A stretch of DNA of 64,000 nucleotides from positions 1-64,000 of the forward strand of contig JARKIF010000039.1 of the NCBI GenBank assembly GCA_029378245.1, given 5' to 3'. A program made the translations under genes and the position numbers. Below are positions 45,691-56,105 of the stretch, piece after piece (the stretch's first letter is position 1; the number at the start of each line of letters is the position of its first letter). Under the pieces are notes generated by a model that saw only the letters and a list, made by a program, of their open reading frames with translations, did no database searches and was not told the DNA's origin. This DNA comes from Roridomyces roridus (Eukaryota; Basidiomycota; Agaricomycetes; Agaricales; Mycenaceae).

Positions 45691-46138
45691 TGTCATTGGG
45701 GGGGAGGCGTGCGCCAGCTTGCACAATCTTCTCAATTTTCCCGCCATCCTTGTCGAAATCCATGAACCACGAAAATTCCAACATCGTCTCTGCCCTGCCC
45801 TTGAGCGTAAGCCAGTGCTCGCTGCGGAACGCCGCCTTGCGCGCCTCCACGTCGATGACAAGGCTTTCCTCTATTGCATTGACATGCACCGTTTCGTGCA
45901 AGGGAATCTCGCGCTGCATGCGAGCTGCGTACGTTTCGTTGTCCTCCGCGTTGGAGGTGTCGATCCCCAACGACTTCATTACGGATGCCGGCCTGATGAA
46001 GCGCTTGCAGGAGGGCGCGAGGTCGCGCGAAAGTAATACGGAAGCGTTGTCGGGTTGCTCGATGGCGGCGACGTAGGCAGCCAGGAAGGACGCAATGGTG
46101 TCGCGGATTGTGGTGCGAATGTTGCTGGTGGATGCCAT
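45674..46138 (-). CDS. SnoaL/NTF2-like protein, C-terminus replaced (154 aa)
   Basis: ATG 46138 (MASTSNIRTTIRDTIASFLA). Closely related to the gene at 27663 through FRSEHWLTLKG, MLEFSWFMDFDKD and KIEKIVQ. There the resemblance ends: the expected VIDSAE helix is replaced by AGARLPPNDMSKKG read from adjoining SINE-like sequence. About 20 residues of the domain are lost, so it may be a recent pseudogene. Confidence 0.65.
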   Translation of the reverse strand: MASTSNIRTTIRDTIASFLAAYVAAIEQPDNASVLLSRDLAPSCKRFIRPASVMKSLGIDTSNAEDNETYAARMQREIPLHETVHVNAIEESLVIDVEARKAAFRSEHWLTLKGRAETMLEFSWFMDFDKDGGKIEKIVQAGARLPPNDMSKKG

Positions 46139-47141
46139 GGAGTGGTAGTCTGCCAGGATTTCGGGCTAAGCTCTGCGGTTCAAAAGCTATCTCGGTGTCG
46201 GTACCAAGGCAGTCTAGAAAGCTCTTCGAACGACTTGTGGCGTGCAGTGGACGAACTAAAGTCTCACTACAGCGAGCTAACGCTGGAATCGTCGCCACAG
46301 TTTCGGCTCATAGGCACTACTCGGACGGAACTCTGGAGAATGTCTGGCGCTCCAACTGGTTCACCTTCGACGCCTTATTGACATCGGCCATCGTGTATTA
46401 TCATCTTGTTTCAGAGCGCAATGCTCCGGGCCTCCATACTTCTGAAACTGGAACTTTCCCAGCCTTAGCCTTCAGGCTTGCTTCTTGCGGTGATCCGATT
46501 CTCTCTCTCACTCTCATACATCGGTAGCGGCGGCAAGCGCCATCCCCTACTCTGCCGGGCACGGTTGCAATGATAAATTCGGCAATGTTTCTCCATCTAC
46601 CCTCAGAGTCATAAGCTCTCAATTGTTGCCCCCGTCGAGGTCAAATCTATATGGTATCACTGCTCAAGTCTACTTCCAAAGTCGAAGCTAGCACTTTTTT
46701 GATCAAATCAAAGGGCAATCATTTTTGTTCAGCTCGTGCAGAGCTTGTTTCCTGAAATATCCCCCTCAAACTTTCTGGACCCTCAACATTCCATGAATTT
46801 AACTGCAGTTAGTGCTGGTGGCTTCTCCGAGTTGATCATCCACAATTGAACCTGGAATCTGACTCGGTTTTGTAGGTTCGGAATAAGCCTGCCAAATTTC
46901 CCGGTCATGATCAAGCGACCCGAGGCTGCCATGCTGAGACTGCCGATACAGCCGATGATGGTCCCTGCCGCAGTGCCGATTTCTGGCACAACATTGAAGG
47001 TATGGATGGGGCTACGTGGTCTCATGAGGTCATTCATCATGATCTGACAAGGATCTTCTGATGGGGATGGCTTTGGCAGGAGATCAGGCGTTTCACGCCC
47101 ACAGAAACCCTTCTCTGCTACGCTAGAGTAGGGGATAGCAT
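46139..47141. other. 1-kb intergenic stretch, no gene seen
   Basis: Several short overlapping frames exist on both strands, none with family features or consistent splice signals. Confidence 0.4.
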
Positions 47142-48125
47142 ATGGAAGGACGCCTCTTGAAATCCGCAGATGGAACTGAAATCTACGCACAAGCCACGGG
47201 AGACGCCTCCAAGCCTGCCATCGTCTTCATCCATGGATTTTCCATGAACTCTTTCGTCTTTGACAGTATCTTCGCCGATCCAGAGTGGATTTCCCACGTC
47301 TACTTGGTGGGAACTCACGAATTCCATGTACTCCTCACTCAATTCTACCAGGTCCGCTACGATGTCCGGGGACATGGAAGAAGTGCTCAACCCACTGACG
47401 AACCTTCATGGGAATCTCGGCGCTTGGCGGAGGACTTTGACGCAGTTGTTGAAGCTTTTGGACTGCAACGCCCCTGGGTTCTCGGATGGTGCGATCCGAT
47501 TGCTCCTTGGATTACAAGCTGAATATCTAGCGCAGGAGTCTCGGAGGTAAGCAATCCGTGGAGACGACTTTCCGCCTCACAAGTGCCTTGGACAGGGACG
47601 TTCATCACCGATGTTCTATCGTTCAAGCCACCGACTTATATTTCTGGGATCATCTACGCGGGAGCCCTGCCTTATATGGGACCCACACTCGCCAAAGTGG
47701 GGACTCCTGCCTGCCTTGCGCTCCTTCCCCCCCTGATGCAGAGGACCGACGTCGATGCCTACCGAGAGGCGGCTGTTGCTTTCGTAGACCTAGCTGACGG
47801 GTCTCTTCCGTACCCATTCTATCTCGCGTGCCTCGGTGCCTCGGTGATCCAGAAACGCGCGGCCACCGTTCGCCTGCTGAGCCGGACCCAGGATGCGACG
47901 GGTCTCATCGCAGCTGGCCGAGACGCCGGTCTCCCTAAGCTCATTATTCACGGTTCAAAGGATAGGATCATTGTACGCGGGGAGACGTTCCGAGCGGTCG
48001 AAGGGTGGAAGAATTTGATTACGGTGGAGATCGAGGACGCAGAGCATTTTATGTGGATTAGCCAGCCAGACAAGTTTAGGGAAGCGGTCCTTGGATGGAT
48101 CGCTGGTTACAATTCTGTAGTGTAA
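47142..48125 (+). CDS. Alpha/beta hydrolase (280 aa) with an 11-nt microexon
   Basis: Four exons: 47142-47306, 47352-47488, 47536-47546, 47596-48125. MEGRLLKSADGTEIYAQATG leads into the oxyanion motif FIHGF, RYDVRGHGRS, and the nucleophile elbow GWSLGG. The Asp is in LIIHGSKDRII and the His in VEIEDAEHFMWI, completing the Ser-Asp-His triad. The elbow only forms if the 11-nt exon GAGTCTCGGAG is included. Without it the serine is lost and the frame breaks. It is a cytosolic-type esterase, epoxide hydrolase or similar; the substrate is unknown. Confidence 0.85.
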
Positions 48126-48902
48126 ATGCCAGTTTGTAAACGCCATCATTTCTTGATGCCAAATCATACTCCCAACCGCCACGAGCTCGAGCTTTTCTGG
48201 TTACGTCCAGGTTTAGCTCTCTGCCTTCCACAGACGATCTTCAATCACCGCTCGACAGCCTCTCTTTACGGACCCTGCCCTGCGGCCCATCGACACATCA
48301 CCCCCTGCCTTGAGTTTTCGGGCCAAGACCCCCGCCGCCCCGCGGCGTCATCTTTCGATTAGGTCTTTGAACAGACACAATAAAGATGGCAGTATGTAAT
48401 TCATTATACACATCGCGACATCATGCATCCTGAAATCACACTGCAGGCCCGAATCTTCGAGCGGTTTTTGCCAGGCTTCTTGCATGAATCTGCAGGAACT
48501 CATTCAGACTTTTGGCTCATTCACCTTTGTCCATTGCTCTGGGGCCAAGGATGGTTCCGGACCCATTGCAACCCCGTGGACCTTACACGTGGATTTCTTC
48601 TTTCCACAATCGACTGATCCTCTGCCAACTGTAACCTGTTTCCCTCGGCTTCTTCTTCAGCCACCGTTGGTCGAGGTTAGTCTTCAGTGTGAATCACATC
48701 TTGACTCTCCCGTAATACCCTTTGCAGGCTCACCCTCAACGAGGCTTTACGTCGACTACCCAGCCAGTCCACTCCGCGAAAAAAAAAACTCCACTGACAT
48801 CCTCACTCGGAATCGGAATAGCGCCCGGCGATCCCAAACCTTTTCTGGCTGCTTCCACGCCAAATTCAGACGTAACTTGGAGCAAACTCCGACACCTGGA
48901 CG
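48126..48902. other. Intergenic between hydrolase and vWA gene
   Basis: Hosts the presumed promoter of the 48903 gene; no supported coding sequence. Confidence 0.4.
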
Positions 48903-50941
48903 ATGGCGTTCTCTGCCTCTCCCTCCTCGACGCACGGCTTCCTACTTCTGATTGAAAACTCGCCTGCTCTAGTTGCTTTTTGGCCCGACCTTCGATCTTC
49001 GTATCTGCCGCGGCTGGTAGAGCAGCTTAGAGGGTCGTTCCCCGCTCACGCGGTGTGTAGTCATAAAAGCCTCATCGACCCAAACTAACGATTGTCCAGA
49101 CGAATTTCTACATCTCTGAAACCCAAGGCGACGCTCTTGCCAAACCATGCCACAGCTTGGAAGCTGGCTTGAAGGAGGTTCGGTTCAGCCTCGACCCGAA
49201 CAATCGGTTGTCCACCACTCAGATACAGAGCGCCGTCGAGGTATAGGATGTCCCTAGTGCTTTCTGCCGAAAATTTCTGAATCTTGCGACAGTTCTTGGC
49301 ATCTCAATCCACAACTCAAGTCCGTCATCTCATCGTTGTCGCTACCAGTCCTCCGACGGAGTTCTCCCATGCACATTATCTGCATGATCCATGGCACGAG
49401 CTCGCCAAGCTGCTTACACAGGTATTATCGCCCCATCTCCACACCCTTTCGACCTCTCACTGTTCCCAGGAAAATATCCGCCTTCACTTGGCCCTGACCT
49501 CGAACCTGAGATCGGGGCGTCTACCAAGCTTATTCGAGCAAACGGTGGGCTGGGATCGGCTTATTTCCGCCGCCGCAGCACTAACGATAATGCACAATCT
49601 AGCTAAAATGGCAACGAAACACGGAAGAGCCCTTGTGGTTACCGACGTACTCTACTTCATTTATCTTTCGTGTATCTGCACAGCCTAGATATTCCGATTC
49701 TGGTGCGTCCTTCTTTTAGCTCATCTGCATCTCATTGAGCGTCTTCAGCCACAGATGCCAACGATTCCACGCGGAGCATGGACATGTACACGACCAAGTC
49801 ACTCGACCTTTCCGTCTCTTCGGCGCCGGCAGCAGAGCCGGAACCTACTCTTGTTTCGCAGCTGCAGCAGGTGCACGGGCTGACGAAGAAGAAGACGTAT
49901 GGCGCCAAGCCCACGCGGGTCCCTTTTCTAAAGGAGGACCCGGATACGCGTGTGCGGGAGCGATATCGCCAGGCCCCGACGCCGCTGCTTGTACCGTCCT
50001 CTATCACGGTAGAATCCAGCGCAAAGGCATCGCCTGTCGGCGGGAGCAGTCGCGACCGCTCGCGCTCCCGGTCTAACCCGAGGGTAGATCGCACGCGAAT
50101 GTCGCGTCCTTATGCACCTCCGAGGCAGAGTCATTGGCCTTTGTCTTCCCCAGACGCCGGAGAATCCTCCAGTTCATCGCCCTACTCGTCGTCCTCGTTA
50201 TCTTTACCGTCTTCCCCGGTGACCCAGCTCCCCCCAGCGGAGACTTATCCGCTCAGCGCGCCAAGCGGAGACTTTTCTTGGAGCCAGATGTTCGCGACTT
50301 CATCCCCCCAAAGCCCCGGCATCCATACACATACGCCATTCTACACGCCATTCGCGTCCAACGTACCCTTCTCCAGCGATACAGAGGATGTTGCTTCATT
50401 CCGTCTAAGCCCGGCCGTCGATTTCGATGTGCCGGTGGACACTTCCCTGACCTCGTTCCCGGCTGACTACACCTCGCCGAGCAGTAGCTTGCACGAGCAC
50501 GCTGCGTTGCCGGAGATTCCGAGCTACAACTCTCATGGCTTCCCCCATGGCCTCTTACGGCCACACGGTCCCCCGCCTCTCGCGCCCATGGCCATGCTGA
50601 TCCCTATGCCACCTCCGCCCGACCCCATTCCCATTCCTGTTCTAGAAACCCAGATGATAGCCTCTACCTTCCCGTCCGCGGCGCTCCATCCAGGACCAGA
50701 CGCCCCCATAGCTATAATAACAAGTCTAACACCAATCCAACAACCCATACCGATTGCGCCCCCGATCTGCGCCCGGGGGATACTACAGGAACAGGAACAG
50801 CACGAGGACGTGTACAACAACAACAGCATCCATAACGGGAGCACCCTAACCGGTCGTTACATCACCTCGAATGCGAGAAATGGGGGTCAAGACTTGGACG
50901 GCTTTGTCTCGTCTTCCTCGTTGACGGGATGGGCTGGTTAA
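48903..50941 (+). CDS. Mediator subunit 25-like vWA-domain protein (595 aa)
   Basis: Six exons: 48903-49052, 49100-49240, 49293-49421, 49470-49544, 49603-49702, 49749-50941. The first about 200 residues form a divergent vWA-type domain: GFLLLIENSPALVAFWPDLR, YLPRLVEQLRG, TNFYISETQ, RHLIVVATSPP, NIRLHLALTSN and LPSLFEQT, then EEPLWLPTYSTSFIFRVS. Residues 200-595 are Ser/Pro-rich and likely disordered, with repeated PPP and SSS tracts. The layout and block order resemble the Mediator-25 vWA region of agarics, where it links Mediator to activators in the nucleus. The metal-site DxSxS is not clear, so the name is tentative. Convergent with PRP46. Confidence 0.55.
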
Positions 50942-51179
50942 TGAATCAGACAGACATGCATGTATCATCTTTCTTTCTTTCTTGTCAAAGTGTACATACT
51001 CTGTAGCTCTTATCTTGTGCCCTTCGTCTGTATCATACGTAGGCTTTCTTTCTTCCCGCTGGTTCTCCTTCACACGCACACATATTGTGGAGGGTCTAGA
51101 GCAGTGTAATAACATGGACTTTGCAGAGCTTGGAGACGGATATTGATTCGTACAAGTAATGGTACAACAAAACCGCCTC

Positions 51180-52765
51180 CTACTGCGCCGACTGCTCCGC
51201 GTAGATCTACCGCCGTGTCAACCGCATTCCCAAGCCCCAAGCGAAAAACAAAGCTCACCTTGATCGTCTTATCCGCCCCACCGGTGATGAGCCTCGTCCC
51301 AGTCATATCAAACGTCGAGCAAAACACTCCAGCCTCCGCCTCGAGCGACCCAGGCTGAGGTATATCCTCCATCGTCTGGAACGACGTCCCAGTGTTATAG
51401 TCCCAGAAGTTTATTGATCCGTTGTCAGCTAGAATGAGATAGTCAGCGCAGGCCCTTCCTTGGACGAACGAGCAAAAGACAGACCGGCAGAGAAGAAGAC
51501 GCCTTCCGCGTTGACCGAGAGCGTATTGATGATGGCGTTGTGCCCGCCAAAGTTGAATACAAACGAGCCTTCTGGGCATTTCCACTTTTTGATGTTGTTC
51601 CCGCCAGAGGAGCCCGAGGCGAAGGAGTACTCTGTCGGGTGGATGGCGAGCGCACGAACGGACTTTTTGTGGTGCGTGAGTGTGACGCGCGTTTTGCCAG
51701 CGGCGAGGTCCCATAGTCTGTAAGCCACAGATTAGATTGTCTGACTGGGACGGGAAGGGATATTCGCGTACCGCACAGTAGAGTCCATGCTACCGGTGAT
51801 GACCTGGGGCTCCGAATCCTGGCACTTGACGTCCGCGACAGTGGCCGTATGCCCAGACAAGACGTGAATCTGCGCCTTGGTCCTCATGTCCCACACACGC
51901 GCCGACGCATCCCGTCCTGCAGTGACGAGAACATCGAGCGTCGGATGCAGCGACAAGGCATACACCCCAGACAAGTGCCCATGGTAATGCCGAATGATCT
52001 TGTTCGCCTCCAAATCCCAGCACCGAACCATCTTGTCCTCACCGCACGAAAACAGGTACGGGTGGCGGGGTGAGACCGCCAGACCACGGACCGTCGAAAT
52101 GTGCCCCGTCAACGACAGCTTGAGCTCCCCAGAAGCCAGGTCCCAAATCTTGATTACGCGGTCGCCAGCGCCCGTGGCAAACCATTGGTTACCTGGTTCC
52201 ACCGCAACGCTGCGCACCCAGCCCAAGTGACCCGAAATGACCCGCACGAGTTTCCACGGCGGGTGGTACGTCGGTTTTATCGTACGCGTCGTCTTGTGCA
52301 GCGTCAGTGCCTGCGAGAGTTTCGTTGACGATGTAAAGGTCGAGGGCTGCGAGATGGGGGTGTTGTCAATCGCTGCTATCATCCGCGAGGTGTCATTGTC
52401 CGCTGAGGCTGTAAAAGAGCAGGTCAGCTGGGGCTGCAGTGGGTGTGTAGGCAACGCACGTCCGGCCGTTATCATCTTGCGCGTCGGGTCTCGAGGACGC
52501 GAGGGACCGACAGTTCCCTGCTGGGAGAGCAATGCTGGCGGAAGCTCCTTGAAATCGCGGTACTCGTCGTGGATTTTAACGGACAACCTTAGCCGCGCGC
52601 TACAGAAAGCAAGCAGTCAGCAGTGACATTGCGGAATTGGGATGAGCTGCACCTCTTCTCCTCGTCTCTCAAGCCCTCGTCCGGACAAGATGCAAAGACA
52701 TCCCGAGTGCGTTTCGCACTTCGACGAAACAGAGGGTCAAGGGCAGGCAGGGCGGCCGTCGTCAT
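51180..52765 (-). CDS. PRP46: Pre-mRNA splicing factor Prp46/PLRG1, WD40 protein
   Basis: Six exons (complement): 52653-52765, 52460-52599, 51772-52408, 51485-51717, 51259-51428, 51180-51206, 439 aa. After an N-terminal segment with [17 protein letters not shown] come seven WD40 blades, for example [58 protein letters not shown] and [19 protein letters not shown]. The order [15 protein letters not shown] is specific to the PRL1/PLRG1/Prp46 group, a stable part of the NineTeen complex in the activated spliceosome. The last exon encodes only IYAEQSAQ, giving the family end KTIK-(I/V)Y. Complete and intact. Confidence 0.93.
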
Positions 52766-52952
52766 GGACTCCGAGGAAAGCACAGAGACGGAAAGGTTGG
52801 AGAAGAAAGTGTGTCACAGCCACATTTCCTTTTTGGATTTACACAAAATTCGCGACTACAGACTCTACTACAGACTGGAATGCCGGGCGACACTATCCTC
52901 CTTCCATCAGGCAGCCACTTCTGTTCCGGCGGAACGTGGCCGCAGGGCAGCT

Positions 52953-53470
52953 CTATGAGAATTTCCACCTGAAAAAAAGTGTCCTCAGAAAGAGTCCGCC
53001 CACGCCACGAGCTGCGCACCTATAGCCACAATTCACGCATCTAGCCTTGAAACATGAGAAGAAGGAACAGATAGTAGGTGTAGCAATAACACGCACGTCA
53101 TGAATGTCTGCCCAAAACGCCAATGAGCACAGGGCTGTCACTAGGTCGAGGTAGAGAGAGACGCACCGTCATGGACTCATCAGCACTACGGGTCTGCGCC
53201 TGGCGATAGCGACATTTTCTCTGCGTGCCTTGGTCAGCCAAGCGTTACCAAAGAAGATAGAGCCAGCACCCACCTGCATGCACTTTGAGCACTGAAATGC
53301 CTCTATCTCGGCCCATCCATCCTCCTCAGGCTCCACGAAAGTCACAGGCTCCCCTTGCTGCTGTTGCTGCTGGGCGTCTTCATCCTGAATCGCTGTTCCC
53401 TACACCATGGCGTCAGCCCTAGCAAACTCGCATACAGACAACCAGCTCACCTCGCTGGACATCATGAAGG
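52953..53470 (-). pseudogene. Duplicated TFIIS zinc-ribbon exons (orphan tail)
   Basis: Five exons match the end of the TFIIS gene just upstream with the same junction phases: about 53274-53310 (FQCSKCMQ), 53167-53220 (RKCRYRQAQTRSADESMT), 53097-53107 (an 11-nt microexon, TFMT), 53020-53040 (CVNCGYR) and 52953-52968 (WKFS, stop). All splice sites are canonical. The four zinc cysteines and the catalytic Asp-Glu are kept. Upstream, a Gln-rich stretch (QQQQQQGEPVTFVEPEEDG) is one base out of frame with FQCSKC. It is either a decaying tandem copy or an alternative 3' end for TFIIS. Confidence 0.7.
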
Positions 53471-53736
53471 GCGCCAGTAGAAAGGGAGAAGACACGACAG
53501 AAAATCTGATACATCACCGCCCATACACATAGCCTCTCACAATCATTCAGTCGGGACCGAAAGAGGTATAAGCAGCTAAGATTCGATAGACTGCGACGGA
53601 GGTTACAGTAAGCAATAAGCAAGTAAGTTTCGAATGTAGACAAAAAATACAGAGGGAGCGGAGCCCTATAAAGACGCAGAGCGGGGCAAGTAAATAGAGG
53701 AGGTCGCCGCCAAGAAGGATCGGGTAGGCCGGCACA

Positions 53737-55103
53737 TTATGAGAACTTCCACCTGGAATGGATGTCAGCGCTGCCAGTGAGCATGGGAGGGAAAGGGACG
53801 CGCCTGTTACCGCAATTCACACATCTGGAGAGGACGGTCAGAATGGATGTAATGGGATTAGAGTATACGCACGTTACAAAGGTCTGCAGGACAACCATGA
53901 GCATCGCAAAGGAAGGCAAAAGATCCAGTGGACGTACCGTCATAGGCTCATCAGCACTCCGCGTCTGCGCCTGGCGATAGCGGCATTTTCTCTGCACGTC
54001 TCTATCAGAAAGAGCGTCATGGACATGGCGGAGGGCGTACCTGCTTGCACTTGGAGCACTGGAACGCCGTCGTCTCTGCTTGCTGCTCCTCTGCCCCCAG
54101 TGAATTGAATAGATTCTGCTGCTTGATCGCCTCGTCCGCTTTCTTTCGCTCCTCGGAAGCCATTTCCTACAAACGGATGTGAGATCCCCTGCAATGCAGA
54201 CAAGGAACCACAGACCTGGCTCGTCATAAGCACAAACTTGTCCACCGGAATGTCGCCACTGGCGACCGCCTCCCGAAGACTCGGGTTGTTCTTGTCTTTG
54301 AGGTTGACGAACAAGGAGCGCATCTTGGTTGGGTACGGCTGGCTCGTTCCTCCGATATCGGCATAGACGGCTGCCTCGATGGCTTTGGATTTTTGGAGGA
54401 GGAGGTCGACGGCTGTGATGGCATGATGAGTACGAGAGATAAAGAGACAAGGCTTGGACTGACGAGCACCCGAATCTGTGGCGAGGGCATCATAGACGAG
54501 CTCGATGCACCTGTCGCGTGTCTTATCGCCCGTACCACCGTTCACGCCGTCCCCTTTCATGGTCCGCATATTGGCCGACGGGGCGGTAGGGGTCTTGGGT
54601 GTGGTCGATGCAGCGCCATTCGTAGACTTCTTGACTGTCCCAGAGTCAGCCCAGTATTAAGAAAAGACATGGCACACGACACACCCGCCGTTGACACCGA
54701 CACGCTTGGTTTGCCACCCGCAACTGCCGCCTTTGCTTGCTCGACCTCGGTCTTCCACTGCTTGACGAGCTCCTTGGCGAGGTCGGCCACATCCTTGGAC
54801 GCATGGGTGCGCAGCTTGCCCACCGCCAGCCCTGCCTTGCTTTCCTGCGATCATATGAATGTCAGCCATATCCGGCAAACCTCGAGAGAAAAAATGACGA
54901 GCAACACCCACCCTTAGGATCGCTTCATTCACTCTGTAATCTTTCTTGAGCGTACGCAGAATCGAGGTAATATCCTGCAAAAAGAATCAGCACTCGGGGA
55001 CTAACGCAAAGACCTAGGTAAAAAAAGCAATACACACCTGGTGAGAAGACGCGGTTTGCAACTGTTTCACGAGTTTCTTTAACTCTACCGCATCTGTCGA
55101 CAT
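53737..55103 (-). CDS. DST1: Transcription elongation factor S-II (TFIIS)
   Basis: Ten exons (complement): 55038-55103, 54912-54974, 54685-54844, 54470-54634, 54216-54412, 54041-54166, 53938-53991, 53873-53883, 53804-53824, 53737-53752, 292 aa. Domain I (LW domain) covers about 1-85 (VELKKLVKQLQTA, AKELVKQWKTEVEQA). Domain II runs about 120-240 (DRCIELVYDALATDSG, PYPTKMRSLFVNLKDKNNP). The zinc ribbon at 253-292 has CSKC, CRYRQAQTRSADEPMTTF and CVNCGNRWKFS. The ribbon's Asp-Glu reaches into the Pol II active site and triggers cleavage of backtracked RNA. Exon 8 is only 11 nt, and the last intron has a GC donor (AG|GCGCGT). Full length for the family. Confidence 0.95.
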
Positions 55104-55253
55104 GCTGCAACCGACCGACTACACTACGAACGAATTACACGCAATCTCTATCGCTGCGCTATTCGACTCTCTGGTGGCGAGAAGAAAGAGGATGATGCAC
55201 AGCCTTTGCCAAATCAGGCCAATCGGATTGCGTAATCTTTTCACACTGCGAGG
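55104..55253. promoter_or_regulatory. 150-bp bidirectional promoter, TFIIS / RPC11
   Basis: The start codons of TFIIS (-) and RPC11 (+) face away from each other with 150 bp between, so both 5' UTRs and core promoters must fit here. No TATA box is seen, as expected for housekeeping genes. Confidence 0.6.
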
Positions 55254-55765
55254 ATGCTCTTCTGCCCAACATGCGCGAACCTCCTGGTCGTGTCCCAAGG
55301 GACGGGTTACAACAAATGGGCGTGTAATTCGTGCCCGTACGAGTTTCCTATAACGAAGCAGGTCGGTGGGGCGGCCCGGTGGGTGGAATCGGCCTTTGAT
55401 CGCGCTGCAGATGACCTCGCGAACGAAACTGAAGCGTAAAGCGGTGGACGACGTCTTGGGCGGCGAGGAGATGTGGAAGCATGCCGATTCAACGATGGGT
55501 TTGTCAGCTTATCCTCACTTTCAAAGTCCTCATATAACCCTAGCCTCGTGTCCTTCGTGCAACAACGACAAGGCGTACTTTTACCAGCTTCAGATCCGTT
55601 CAGCCGACGAGCCAATGACGACATGTATTTCTTTCTGCTCCTTCCTTCTTATCTATGCTGATGCTCTGCCAGTTTATCGGTTGGCACTCCTCGTCTTCGT
55701 TTCTACTCCACAAACTTGATTTTTCCAGGTGTAACGAGTGCGCTCATCGGTGGCGTGAAAATTAG
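55254..55765 (+). CDS. RPC11: RNA polymerase III subunit RPC11 (C11)
   Basis: Five exons: 55254-55361, 55411-55498, 55544-55624, 55673-55679, 55729-55765, 106 aa. N-ribbon: MLFCPTCANLLVV with CNSCPYEFPI. Linker: KLKRKAVDDVLGGEEMW. C-ribbon: CPSCNNDKAYFYQLQIRSADEPMTTFYRCNECAHRWREN. The RSADEPMTTF hairpin is the TFIIS-type catalytic loop, giving Pol III its own RNA cleavage and helping termination and reinitiation. The family block TTFYRC only forms if a 7-nt exon, TTTATCG, is spliced in. Length matches the family (about 108 aa). Confidence 0.95.
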
Positions 55766-55991
55766 AACGTTGGCTACTTGTTGTATCTCATTTCTTGGGC
55801 AAAATCTCCGTTACTTCCAACTGCTCGACCTTTAATGTCCGGCGATTCACCGGCGATTTCGCAAATTTTCGCTCCGCTCCCGCTCCACAGCCACACGCAA
55901 ACGGATCATACCTCGGAGCAGTGAGACCCACCGACGTCATAGTGACGCGAGCGCCCTCACAGAATTGGACTTGTCAAGCTCCGCACCAGCG

Positions 55992-55999
55992 TATAAAAG
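55992..55999 (+). promoter_or_regulatory. TATA box of the small membrane-protein gene
   Basis: TATAAAAG 107 bp before the ATG at 56106, followed by an A/C-rich 5' leader; typical of strongly expressed fungal genes. Confidence 0.55.
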
Positions 56000-56105
56000 C
56001 AGCACCGAATCTGCACAACTCAAGTCACTCAAGTCACTTAACGAACTTCTCCCACTCATCCACTCACACACACACTCACCTTCACGAAAACCAACAACTA
56101 CAATC

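Noticed and set aside
46783..47190. 135-codon minus-strand frame before the hydrolase
   Set aside because: Overlaps the hydrolase start and has no recognisable domain.
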